A DNA stretch of 15,021 bases from VGBK01 sp964354255. Lineage in GTDB: Bacteria > Actinomycetota > Acidimicrobiia > Spongiisociales > UBA11373. The stretch is from NCBI GenBank assembly GCA_964354255.1, contig CAYGYX010000050.1, positions 1 to 15,021 of the forward strand, read 5' to 3'. Both the position numbers and the translations under genes were made by a program. Positions 1 to 6,612 of the stretch are shown piece by piece. The notes below the pieces were generated by a model, which worked only from the letters and a program-made list of their open reading frames with translations, was not told the DNA's origin and did no database searches. Each line of letters begins with the position of its first letter. Within the stretch, counting starts at the first letter, position 1.

Positions 1-1
1 T

Positions 2-1294
2 CCTCGATACACTCCTTTTCTGATTTCAACTGTTGACCTGTCGCCGTTGCCGGGGGGTTCGATCGGCCTGGGGGCGGGGGAGGGTTCGTCGGTGGTGGTG
101 GACAACATCGTGGTAGTGAGCTTGGGGGGGCCGTTGCCGGGGGTCGAGGCGGTGGGGGTGCCGGCCGATTCCCCGTTGCCGGAGGGGTTGGCGGACGCGG
201 CTCCTCAGGCGGGGCAGGAACTGGAAGCCGAGGAGCCCGGAGACCCCGACCTGGCGGAACTCCGGATCGTGGGAGTGGACTTTCCCTATGGGTCGCCGCC
301 GGTGGGGCAGTCGTTCCAGGTGCGAATCCTCGTGGCCAACGACGGCGGGACTGATGTGGAGCACGCGGTGGTGTTGTTCGCGGTGGCCGACACCGAGGAC
401 GAGTGCCAGGCGGATCTGCCGGGGCACTCCGGGGACCGCGCCGCCTGGTGCCACCCAGATGGGATCCCGGCCGAGGGGGAGTACTCGTGGACCGCGACCA
501 TCGACCCAGCGGGAGAGGTGGCTGAGTCCAACGAGGCCAACAACGCCGTCAGCGGCTCGATCACCGTCGGCGAGGACGGGGGCGAAGATGACGGCGAGGG
601 CGAAGGCGGAACCGAGGAGGTCCTCCCCAACGTCGTCCTGGCTCTGCAAACAGCTCTCCCGGACTCGCCCAGCCCGGGCGATCTCATCGCACTGAGCTTC
701 CACATCGCCCAAACCAACCAGGCGTGGCAAGGTGAACTCCCGGACCTGGAGTTCCGCGCCTTCTATGAGGACGGGAACCCGGCCTGTGGGGCCACCGTCG
801 CCTCAGGCGAGATGCACGGGACCTGCGACATCCCCGCCTTCAACGACCCCGGCGAGTATCGGCTGCGGTTGGTGATCGACGCAGACGATGTGCTTGCTGA
901 AGCCGACGAAGGAGACAACACCTACTGGCTCACTATCCCTGTGTCGGAGCCCTCCCTGGTCGAGCTGCCCAACCTGCACCTGGGAGGAATTCCGGGAGGA
1001 GTGTTGCTCGACCCGGCCTCTCCCCACGCCTGGCAGCCCTTCACGGCATCAATCTCGTACCAGACGGAGAACTGGCCCGAAGCGGGGTCGTTGTTCACCA
1101 TCCGGCTCATGATCGACGACGTCCTCGTGTGCTCGTGGGACACGGCTCTGAGCTCAGATGTGCTGGTCTGCGATATCGCCGGCCTTTCAGTTGGCACGCA
1201 CACGTGGGGGGTGCACCTCGACGCCGATGACGACATCGCCGAGTCCGACGAGGATGACAACGGCAGATACGGGCAGTTCCCGGTGCAGGTATGA
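2..1294 (+). CDS. Secreted/surface protein with three CARDB repeats (5' partial)
   Basis: The reading frame is open through the left edge, so the N-terminus is missing. The TTG at 47 is internal, not a start. The first ~40 residues (IGLGAGEGSSVVVDNIVVV) look like the last strands of a LamG/concanavalin-type jelly roll, where 'DNI' before a final strand is typical. Three CARDB-like Ig-fold repeats follow, at about nt 248-568, 622-942 and 964-1291. Each ends in an acidic stretch (AESNEANN, AEADEGDN, AESDEDDN) typical of CARDB. An acidic Gly/Glu linker separates repeats 1 and 2. Each repeat holds one cysteine pair (CX14C, CX12C, CX12C), which suggests a disulfide and export. CARDB domains are adhesion or spacer modules of bacterial exoproteins. 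No catalytic domain, sorting signal or membrane anchor is visible in this part. The specific role is unknown; the domain call is solid, the jelly-roll call is inference. Confidence 0.85.
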   Translation, partial: PRYTPFLISTVDLSPLPGGSIGLGAGEGSSVVVDNIVVVSLGGPLPGVEAVGVPADSPLPEGLADAAPQAGQELEAEEPGDPDLAELRIVGVDFPYGSPPVGQSFQVRILVANDGGTDVEHAVVLFAVADTEDECQADLPGHSGDRAAWCHPDGIPAEGEYSWTATIDPAGEVAESNEANNAVSGSITVGEDGGEDDGEGEGGTEEVLPNVVLALQTALPDSPSPGDLIALSFHIAQTNQAWQGELPDLEFRAFYEDGNPACGATVASGEMHGTCDIPAFNDPGEYRLRLVIDADDVLAEADEGDNTYWLTIPVSEPSLVELPNLHLGGIPGGVLLDPASPHAWQPFTASISYQTENWPEAGSLFTIRLMIDDVLVCSWDTALSSDVLVCDIAGLSVGTHTWGVHLDADDDIAESDEDDNGRYGQFPVQV

Positions 1295-1387
1295 CGCAAG
1301 CCGGAGCAACGGGCACTACCCACCCCGAGGCGGGTTCCCTCAGGGCTCGGTGAGACGGCTGCCGGGCCGCCGGGCCGGAGCCGCCGG

Positions 1388-1777
1388 CTAGTGGTGCTCG
1401 GTGGCCTCGGCGGCGTCGGCCGCCTTCTTGGTGCGGTGGATCGTCCCGGCCGGGTGGTTGGGCGGGGAGTAGATCGTGTAGAGCTGCAGGTCCTCAGTCT
1501 CGGAGGAGTTGATGACGTTGTGCCGGGTGCCGGCCGGCACGATGAAGGCCCCGCCGGGGTTGACCAGGTGCTTCTCAGTGCCGTTGAGGATGACCCGGGC
1601 GCGCCCCTTCTCGACCCGGAAGAACTGGTCCACCTTGCGGTGCACCTCATCGCCGATCTCCTCGCCGGGGCGCAGGCACATCAGCACTAGCTGGCTGTGC
1701 TTGCCGGTGAACAGCACCCGGCGGAAGTAGCGGTTCTTCTCGGTCAGCTGCTCGATGGGCCCGAAGTAGCCGGTCAT
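1388..1777 (-). CDS. Small single-domain cupin protein
   Basis: This 129-residue protein has both cupin motifs. Motif 2 is textbook: GGAFIVPAGTRHNVIN (residues 75-90) fits G-x5-PxG-x2-H-x3-N. Motif 1 lies in PGEEIGDEVHRKVDQFFRVE (37-56) and is altered: the usual HxH is E44-V-H46 and the usual Glu is Q51. This 'GDEVH..VDQFF' form recurs in a subgroup of stand-alone cupins of unknown substrate, some annotated as mannose-6-phosphate-isomerase-like. H46 and H86, perhaps with E44 and Q51, could still bind a metal. The ATG at 1777 has a purine-rich Shine-Dalgarno sequence (GAAGGGAGA) a few bases upstream and a -10-like box at 1805-1810. It converges with the CARDB gene and appears to be monocistronic. 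The fold is certain; enzymatic function cannot be assigned. Confidence 0.9.
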   Translation of the reverse strand: MTGYFGPIEQLTEKNRYFRRVLFTGKHSQLVLMCLRPGEEIGDEVHRKVDQFFRVEKGRARVILNGTEKHLVNPGGAFIVPAGTRHNVINSSETEDLQLYTIYSPPNHPAGTIHRTKKAADAAEATEHH

Positions 1778-1804
1778 CGCTCTCCCTTCTCGCCAGTGGG
1801 CACG

Positions 1805-1810
1805 ACGCTA
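1805..1810 (-). promoter_or_regulatory. Candidate -10 box of the cupin gene
   Basis: On the minus strand the hexamer is TAGCGT, preceded by TGA, so it reads as an extended -10 (TGnTAGCGT). It lies exactly 27 nt before the ATG at 1777, with the Shine-Dalgarno sequence between. The same box and spacing occur before the hydrolase at 2870 and the MFS gene at 5719. No clear -35 is visible. Confidence 0.4.
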
Positions 1811-1865
1811 TCACCGATCAGGCAGGGGGCCTCTGCCGCGGCGACGCGCCCTTGCCCGCGATCCA

Positions 1866-2750
1866 TCAGCCCCCGTAGCGCAGGCGGGCGGCGACATTGC
1901 CCGAGGGATCGAGGAGGAGGACGGCGTCGCCGCCGTTGTTCCACACCGGGCCGCCGGCGCACCAGTAGAGGTCTCCTTGCCCGTCGGCGCCGCAGCCGGT
2001 GTGCACTGCCACTTCTTCGCCGGAGGGGAGGAGGGTGCCGTCGGGGAACCGGTAGCGGTTCTGCGACGACTCGTCGCGCAGTACCCAGCCGGTGAGATCC
2101 GCCGTGTCCGCGCCCTCGTTGGCCAATAGCACCCACTCCTCGTTGAGGTTGTCCTCGTCCGGGCCGGGCGGGTCGGGCTCGATGTCCGCCAGCATCAGGA
2201 CTGCGGGCGAAGGCACCCCGCAGGCATCCACCGCCCACAGGCCGGCGCCATCGGCGAAGGCCCGCTCCTCGGTGGCTAGGAACTCGGCCAGACGGGGGTG
2301 GTCGGTTTGCAGGGCGAGGGCGTACCCGCCCTCCACCAGGGCGCGGTTGACCAGGGCCCCGCCCGCATAGGCATAGCCGAGGAGGCGGCCGAATTGATCC
2401 CGGTCGCCGACGACCTCGATGCTCAGGGGTGCGGCCTCGACCAGGGAAGAGGTCACCTCGCGAGCCTCCGACGAGAGGCACTCCTCGCGCTCGGGGGTGT
2501 TGATGCCCAGCAGGCGCACCTCTTCCTCGGCCCCGTCCAGCCTCACCAGCAGGGTGTCGCCGTCGAAGACGGTGATCAGTTCTACGGGCGCGCCGGCGGC
2601 GGCATCGGTGGTGTCGACGGCCGTGGTCACGGTCGAGCTGGGGGCCGAGGTGCCCGGCCCGCCGGTGGGGACGGTGCCGGCGTCGCCCCCGGTGCAGGAA
2701 GCGCCGAGGAGAGCGAGAGCGGCGGCGAGGGCGAGGCGTCGGGCGGGCAC
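1866..2750 (-). CDS. Lipoprotein with thermonuclease (SNase-like) and lamin-tail domains
   Basis: From the GTG at 2750 the product is 294 residues. It begins with Met-Pro-Ala-Arg-Arg, a hydrophobic run and a lipobox-like LLGASC with Cys19, so a lipid-anchored exported protein is likely; Gly at -3 is off consensus. A Thr/Ser/Pro-rich linker runs to ~54. The SNase domain (about 55-180) has FDGDT (D63, D65), R79 in VRLLGINTPE, E87, and FGR (R122), matching the D21, R35, E43 and R87 region of staphylococcal nuclease. The D40 position is Asn (N84), as in many bacterial homologues. A C-terminal beta-rich region (~182-292, WVLLANEGADTADLTGWVLRD) is a lamin-tail domain. An in-frame ATG at 2804 would add 18 residues ahead of the signal peptide and lacks a Shine-Dalgarno sequence. 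Expected role: degradation of extracellular nucleic acid at the cell surface. Confidence 0.88.
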   Translation of the reverse strand: MPARRLALAAALALLGASCTGGDAGTVPTGGPGTSAPSSTVTTAVDTTDAAAGAPVELITVFDGDTLLVRLDGAEEEVRLLGINTPEREECLSSEAREVTSSLVEAAPLSIEVVGDRDQFGRLLGYAYAGGALVNRALVEGGYALALQTDHPRLAEFLATEERAFADGAGLWAVDACGVPSPAVLMLADIEPDPPGPDEDNLNEEWVLLANEGADTADLTGWVLRDESSQNRYRFPDGTLLPSGEEVAVHTGCGADGQGDLYWCAGGPVWNNGGDAVLLLDPSGNVAARLRYGG

Positions 2751-2759
2751 GGCCTTTCC

Positions 2760-2765
2760 ACCATA
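2760..2765 (-). promoter_or_regulatory. Candidate -10 box of the lipoprotein nuclease gene
   Basis: The minus-strand hexamer is TATGGT (TANNNT). It lies only 9 nt before the GTG at 2750, so a transcript starting about 7 nt downstream would be nearly leaderless. The GGAAAGG between box and start sits only 2 nt from the GTG, too close for a normal Shine-Dalgarno sequence. Weak evidence on its own. Confidence 0.25.
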
Positions 2766-2836
2766 GCCACGGGCGCCCGGGTCGCTCAGTCCGGTGCCGG
2801 GCATGCCCGGGACGGCGGCGAACAGCCCCGGGGTGT

Positions 2837-2842
2837 TAGCTT
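2837..2842 (+). promoter_or_regulatory. Candidate extended -10 box of the alpha/beta hydrolase gene
   Basis: TGTTAGCTT fits an extended -10 (TGn plus TAGCTT). It ends exactly 27 nt before the GTG at 2870, with AGGAGG (2860-2865) in between. The predicted transcript start near 2849 lies after the ATG at 2846, which argues for the GTG as the true start. Confidence 0.4.
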
Positions 2843-2869
2843 GAGATGCCGCGACGGCGAGGAGGATGG

Positions 2870-3682
2870 GTGCCCTACGCCAGGGTCAACGGGACGATGC
2901 TCTACTACCGGGAGGCCGGGGAGGGGCGCCTCGCCCTGTTCATCCACGGCTTCCCCCTGGACCACAGCCTCTGGCTCGATCAGCTGGCGGGCCTGGCGCA
3001 CGTGCGCCGCTGCGTGGCGGTGGACCTGCGGGGCTTCGGGCGCTCCGACCCGGTGGTGGAGCCGACCCTTTCGATGGAGATTCTCGCCGACGACGTCGCC
3101 GAGCTCATCGAAGCCCTCGGCTCGGACCAGGCCGACGTGGTCGGCCTCTCCATGGGCGGCTACGTGGCGCTCGCCCTCTGGGAGCTGCGTCCCCGGGTGG
3201 TGCGCAGCCTGACCCTGGCCGACACCCGGGCGGCCGCCGACACCCCGGAGGGTCGGGAGAAGCGGCAGCAGACCATCGAGATGCTCCTCGAGCAGGGCCG
3301 CGAGGCCATGGCGGCCGGGGTGATCCACTCTCTGCTCGCCCCGAGCCCATCGGCCCAGGTGCAGGCCCGGGTGCGCTCCATGGTGGAGGGGACGCGCTAC
3401 GAGACGATGGTGGCCGCCCTGCTGGGCATGCGGGATCGCGCCGACCGTACCCACCTGCTCCCCACCGTCAGCGTGCCGGCGCTGGTCATCGGCGGCGAGG
3501 AGGACGCTTCGTGCCCGCCCGCCCAGATGCGGGCCCTGGCCCAGGCCATCCCCAGGGCGCGCATGGTGATTGTGCCCGGGGCGGGGCACCTGACCCCCAT
3601 CGAGCGCCCGGCCCCGGTGAACGAGGCCCTCATCGAGCTGTTCGAGGGGCGCAAAGTGGTCTGGTGGCGGCCGGAGAAGTGA
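2870..3682 (+). CDS. Alpha/beta-fold hydrolase
   Basis: A 270-residue hydrolase of standard length. The oxyanion-side HGFP motif is at residues 26-29. The nucleophile elbow is GLSMGGY with Ser94 (codon 3149-3151). The acid is in GGEEDASCPP and the catalytic His in GAGHLTPIERP near the C-terminus, so the triad is complete. An acidic/helical cap lies between. The pattern resembles the 3-oxoadipate enol-lactonase (PcaD)/haloperoxidase-like branch, but sequence alone does not give the substrate. No signal peptide, so it is cytoplasmic. The GTG at 2870 is chosen over the ATG at 2846 because AGGAGG at 2860-2865 precedes it and the upstream promoter-like box fits it; the upstream start would add a basic MPRRRGGW leader. 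It diverges from the lipoprotein nuclease and converges with the MFS gene. Confidence 0.9.
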   Translation: MPYARVNGTMLYYREAGEGRLALFIHGFPLDHSLWLDQLAGLAHVRRCVAVDLRGFGRSDPVVEPTLSMEILADDVAELIEALGSDQADVVGLSMGGYVALALWELRPRVVRSLTLADTRAAADTPEGREKRQQTIEMLLEQGREAMAAGVIHSLLAPSPSAQVQARVRSMVEGTRYETMVAALLGMRDRADRTHLLPTVSVPALVIGGEEDASCPPAQMRALAQAIPRARMVIVPGAGHLTPIERPAPVNEALIELFEGRKVVWWRPEK

Positions 3683-3704
3683 GCCGGCCGGGCAGACGGC
3701 CGGC
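3683..3704. terminator. Perfect GC-rich hairpin between convergent genes
   Basis: GCCGGCCG, a six-base loop GGCAGA, then CGGCCGGC form a perfect 8-bp stem directly after the hydrolase TGA and 20 bp before the end of the MFS gene. There is no T-tract on either side. It fits a bidirectional terminator or 3'-end stabiliser for the two convergent transcripts. Confidence 0.55.
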
Positions 3705-3724
3705 CGGGCACCGACTCTCCTCGC

Positions 3725-5719
3725 CTACCCCTCCACCTCCCCGGCCACTGCCTGTTCGGCCTCCCGCGCCGCCCTCCTGCCCTCCTCCACGTCGACCCGG
3801 GTGAGTAGCCAACCGCCGACCACGAAGAAGACGATCACGCTGAGCACCGCCGGGCGGCTGCTGCCGAAGACGGCGATGGCCCCGGCAAAGAGCAGCGGTC
3901 CCAGGAACGAGGAGAACTTCTCCATGATCGAGAAGAAGCCGAAGAACTCGCCGGACAGCGGCGCCGGGCACATCCCGGCGTAGAGGCTGCGGCTGAGGGC
4001 CTGGCTGCCTCCCTGGACGATGGCCACCATCCAGGCGAGGAACCAGAACTCCATGACCGAGTCCAGGAAGAAGCCCCAGGTGGCGATCACCATGTACAGG
4101 CCCAGGGCGAGCAGCACGGTGCGCTTGGTGTCCAGGCGGTTGGCCAGGCGGCCGCAGAGCGGCCGGCCGAGGGCGAGGGCAGCCAGCGCCCCGACGGCTT
4201 CGACGATCAGCAGCATGCCGAGGATGGCTCCCAGGTTGCTCTCTCGCGCCGGCGCCAGCACCTCGAGGCCCCCGATGCCCATGACCGTGCCGGCGCTCTT
4301 GGAATCTCGGTCGGCCGTGTTCACCAGGGTTAGCAGGTGCTCGCCGTCGGCGCCGGCGTCGACGATGACCTTCTCCTCGTAGCGCAGGGCGGCGTTGTAG
4401 CCGTCGATGGTCAGGGGCTCGTCGTCCTCGTCGAGCACCGGCCGGCCGTCGATCAGCACGGCGAAGATCCCGTGGTCGGTCCCGCGGGAGTAGGTGACCT
4501 CGACCTCGCGGCCGTTGAAGGGGAGCGTGACCTCATCTCCCGGAGCCGAGGTGAAGCTGTAGTCGGAGCGGGCCCCCCGGCCCAGGTCCTCCCGGGTCAC
4601 GGTGCCCCAGGCCCCGTCCAGGCCGACCGCCGCCTCGGCTACCCCGTACTCGCCCTGGCCCACCGCCGTGGCGGTCGCCGCGAAGTCGGGGCGAGAGCGG
4701 CCCACCTGGTCGGCGGCGAGCGCCCGGCCGCCGGCGATGCCGACCAGGGGCAGGGCCACCAGGTTGAAGAGCACGAAGGCGACGAAGACCGCCCGGCGCC
4801 GCTGGTGCCCGGCGGCGTCGGGGATGCTCCCGAACATGAGGGTGAACGGGATCCCGACGAACTGCACCAGCAGCAGGGCGAGGATCAGCTCCCGGGCCGC
4901 GAAGCCCAGCTCCGCCCCGTAGATGGCGGCCACCCCGATGATCGTGCCGATGCCGTCGGCGTAGATGAGGAAGGCCACCAGGAAGCGGAGCAGCTGGCGG
5001 TACTCGCGCAGGTGGCGGAACGTCTCGCCCAGGCGGCGGAAGGAGGCCCGCACCACCCGGCCCTCGGCGGCCGCGCCGGTGACCGCCGGCGGCTCGGGCA
5101 CCCGGCGCAGCACCGGGATGGAGAAGACCGCCCACCACACCGCCACGCTCAGGAAGGAGAGGCGCGAACCGGGGATCTCGCCCAGGATGATGATCATGGC
5201 GGCGTTGATCGCCAGCAGGATCCCGCCGCCCAGGTAGCCGAAGGCGTAACCCAGGCTGCTCACCCGGTCCTGGTCCGCCTCCCGGGCGACGTGGGGGAGG
5301 AGGGCGTCGTAGAAGATGAGCGAGGCGCCGAAGCCGATCCTCCCCACGACGAAGAAGATCGAGGCCAGCAGCCAGTCGCCCGACCCGGCCAGGGCGAGCA
5401 AGCCGGTCCCCACGATGCCCACTCCGGCCGACACCGCCAGCATCGGCTTCTTGCCGCGCCGCAGGTCGGAGATGGTCCCCAGGATCGGGGAGATGACGGC
5501 CACGAGAAACAGGGCGACGCTCAGCCCGATGGACCAGTACTGGGTGGCCACCGCCTCGGAGGGCAGGGTCTCCCCGGCCACCCGGCTGTAGTAGACGGGG
5601 AGGACGGCGGCCAGGATGGTGGTGGCGAACGCCGAGTTCGCCCAGTCGTACATGGTCCAGGCGCGGATGCGACGCCGGTACTCGGCGTCGCTCACCCCGG
5701 CGTGGCCGACAACGGGCAC
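3725..5719 (-). CDS. MFS permease, UMF1/Atg22-like, with an extracellular beta-rich insertion
   Basis: A 664-residue permease, much longer than usual UMF1 members (roughly 400-450). Family hallmarks are TMYDWANSAF (22-31), SLGYAFGYLGGG (155-166), LVQFVGIP (284-291), GGSQALSRSLYA (570-581) and EFFGFFSIMEKFSSFLGPLLF (591-611). Hydrophobic segments 1-8 and the last four align with the standard 12-helix plan. Between helices 8 and 9 there is extra material: a basic loop (HQRRR), a helix (~310-330), about 160 soluble residues (332-495) with beta-strand character, and a second helix (~498-518) followed by a repeated cytoplasmic-type loop (GRLANRLDTKR). This gives 14 helices with the insert outside the cell. 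The GTG start at 5719 follows GGAGGGAGGGG. Substrate unknown; bacterial UMF1 members are often presumed exporters. It lies downstream of the ABC operon on the same strand but has its own promoter-like box. Confidence 0.9.
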   Translation of the reverse strand: MPVVGHAGVSDAEYRRRIRAWTMYDWANSAFATTILAAVLPVYYSRVAGETLPSEAVATQYWSIGLSVALFLVAVISPILGTISDLRRGKKPMLAVSAGVGIVGTGLLALAGSGDWLLASIFFVVGRIGFGASLIFYDALLPHVAREADQDRVSSLGYAFGYLGGGILLAINAAMIIILGEIPGSRLSFLSVAVWWAVFSIPVLRRVPEPPAVTGAAAEGRVVRASFRRLGETFRHLREYRQLLRFLVAFLIYADGIGTIIGVAAIYGAELGFAARELILALLLVQFVGIPFTLMFGSIPDAAGHQRRRAVFVAFVLFNLVALPLVGIAGGRALAADQVGRSRPDFAATATAVGQGEYGVAEAAVGLDGAWGTVTREDLGRGARSDYSFTSAPGDEVTLPFNGREVEVTYSRGTDHGIFAVLIDGRPVLDEDDEPLTIDGYNAALRYEEKVIVDAGADGEHLLTLVNTADRDSKSAGTVMGIGGLEVLAPARESNLGAILGMLLIVEAVGALAALALGRPLCGRLANRLDTKRTVLLALGLYMVIATWGFFLDSVMEFWFLAWMVAIVQGGSQALSRSLYAGMCPAPLSGEFFGFFSIMEKFSSFLGPLLFAGAIAVFGSSRPAVLSVIVFFVVGGWLLTRVDVEEGRRAAREAEQAVAGEVEG

Positions 5720-5746
5720 TATCCCCTCCCTCCGGTGGACGCCGGA

Positions 5747-5752
5747 AGGCTA
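5747..5752 (-). promoter_or_regulatory. Candidate -10 box of the MFS gene
   Basis: The minus-strand hexamer is TAGCCT, exactly 27 nt before the GTG at 5719 with a strong Shine-Dalgarno sequence (GGAGGGAGGGG) between. It is the third instance of the TAGCNT-N27-start arrangement in the window. It implies separate transcription from the ABC operon, whose last gene ends 80 nt upstream. Confidence 0.4.
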
Positions 5753-5799
5753 ATGGGCGACAAGGCCCGCTGCTCGGGGGCTCGTCCGGTGGTCGCGCG

Positions 5800-6612
5800 C
5801 TACCTGAGCAGCAGCTTCCCGAGGCGCCGGGAGGCGATGACCACCCCGACGCCGCCCATCGCCAGGAGGAAGGCGATGTGCCCGGCCAGGCTCCAGTCGA
5901 AGGCCCCCAGGGTCAAGGAGCGGATGATCTCCACGCTGTGGTACAGCGGGGAGAAGCGGGTGAACACCTGGAAGGCGGCCGGGTAGACGCTGAGCGGGTA
6001 GAAGGTGCCCGAGAACAGGAAGAGCGGCAGGATGACCAGGCCCACCAGGTCGAAGTCCTGCCAGGAGCGCATGAAGGTGGTGACGGCCATGCCGCAGGCC
6101 CCGAAGGCGAAGCCGATCAGGGTGGCGGCGGGGAGGGCGAGGATCCCCCAGGGCGAGGGCATGAGGCCCATCGCCGCCATCACCACCAGGAACCCGGTGG
6201 CGTAGATGGCGCCCCGGATGAGCGACCAGGTGATCTCCCCGACGGCGATGTCGGCCGGCCGCATCGGGGTGGCCAGGATGGCGTCGTAGATCTTGCCGTA
6301 CTTGAGCTTGAAGAAGATGTTGAAGGTCGACTCGTAGATGGCCCCGTTCATGGCGGACGAGCCGAGCAGGGCGGGAGCCACGAAGGCGGCGTAGCGCACC
6401 GGGGTGCCCCTGGGCCCCACCACCTCCCCGACCAGGGCACCCAGGCCGACGCCGATGGAGAACAGGTAGAAGAGCGGCTCAAAGAAGCCGGAGAAGATGA
6501 TCATCCAGGCGCGTCGGTAGACCAGCAGGTTTCGCTCCAGCAGGCGCCCGGCGTGGCGCCCCGGCCGCAGCGGCGGGGCCACCCGGGTGGTGAGGGCGGT
6601 GGACCCGGTCAC
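5800..6612 (-). CDS. ABC-2 type (NodJ/DrrB-like) permease, second subunit
   Basis: A 270-residue six-helix permease. Start is the GTG at 6612, which overlaps the stop of the preceding permease by 4 bp (GTGA); AAGAGG lies 8 nt upstream, inside that gene. After a basic N-terminal segment the family pattern FFEPLFYLFSIGVGLGALV forms helix 1. The signature PLFLFSGTFYPLS and the following FSPLYHSVEIIRSLTLGAF are typical of NodJ/DrrB-like ABC2_membrane proteins. KLKYGKIYDAILATPMRP is the conserved cytoplasmic coupling region. It ends the operon ATPase-permease-permease. It should form the membrane channel together with the upstream permease. Substrate unknown; drug, lipid or glycan export are the family precedents. 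Confidence 0.93.
   Translation of the reverse strand: MTGSTALTTRVAPPLRPGRHAGRLLERNLLVYRRAWMIIFSGFFEPLFYLFSIGVGLGALVGEVVGPRGTPVRYAAFVAPALLGSSAMNGAIYESTFNIFFKLKYGKIYDAILATPMRPADIAVGEITWSLIRGAIYATGFLVVMAAMGLMPSPWGILALPAATLIGFAFGACGMAVTTFMRSWQDFDLVGLVILPLFLFSGTFYPLSVYPAAFQVFTRFSPLYHSVEIIRSLTLGAFDWSLAGHIAFLLAMGGVGVVIASRRLGKLLLR

Noticed and set aside
1308..1321. AACGGGCACTA shared between this site and 5711-5721
   Set aside because: An 11-base match is expected by chance in a window this size and the surroundings are unrelated; at 5711 it lies in the MFS start region.
1325..1350. Hairpin CCGAG...CTCGG between the CARDB and cupin genes as a terminator
   Set aside because: Only a 5-bp outer stem with a 16-base loop and at best a 3-bp inner stem, with no T-tract; too weak in DNA of this GC content.
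2846..2869. ATG at 2846 as the start of the alpha/beta hydrolase
   Set aside because: No Shine-Dalgarno sequence and an unusual basic leader; the GTG at 2870 has AGGAGG upstream and fits the promoter spacing seen in other genes.
5769..5812. GCTGCT...AGCAGC inverted repeat at the end of the ABC operon as a terminator
   Set aside because: The arms are 6 bp with more than 30 bases between them, and one arm lies inside the coding sequence; not convincing.
4337..5986. A 549-codon plus-strand open frame opposite the MFS gene
   Set aside because: It is rich in Gly, Arg, His, Asp and Gln with no hydrophobic core or motif, as expected antisense to GC-rich coding DNA; the minus-strand frame has clear family motifs and a Shine-Dalgarno sequence.
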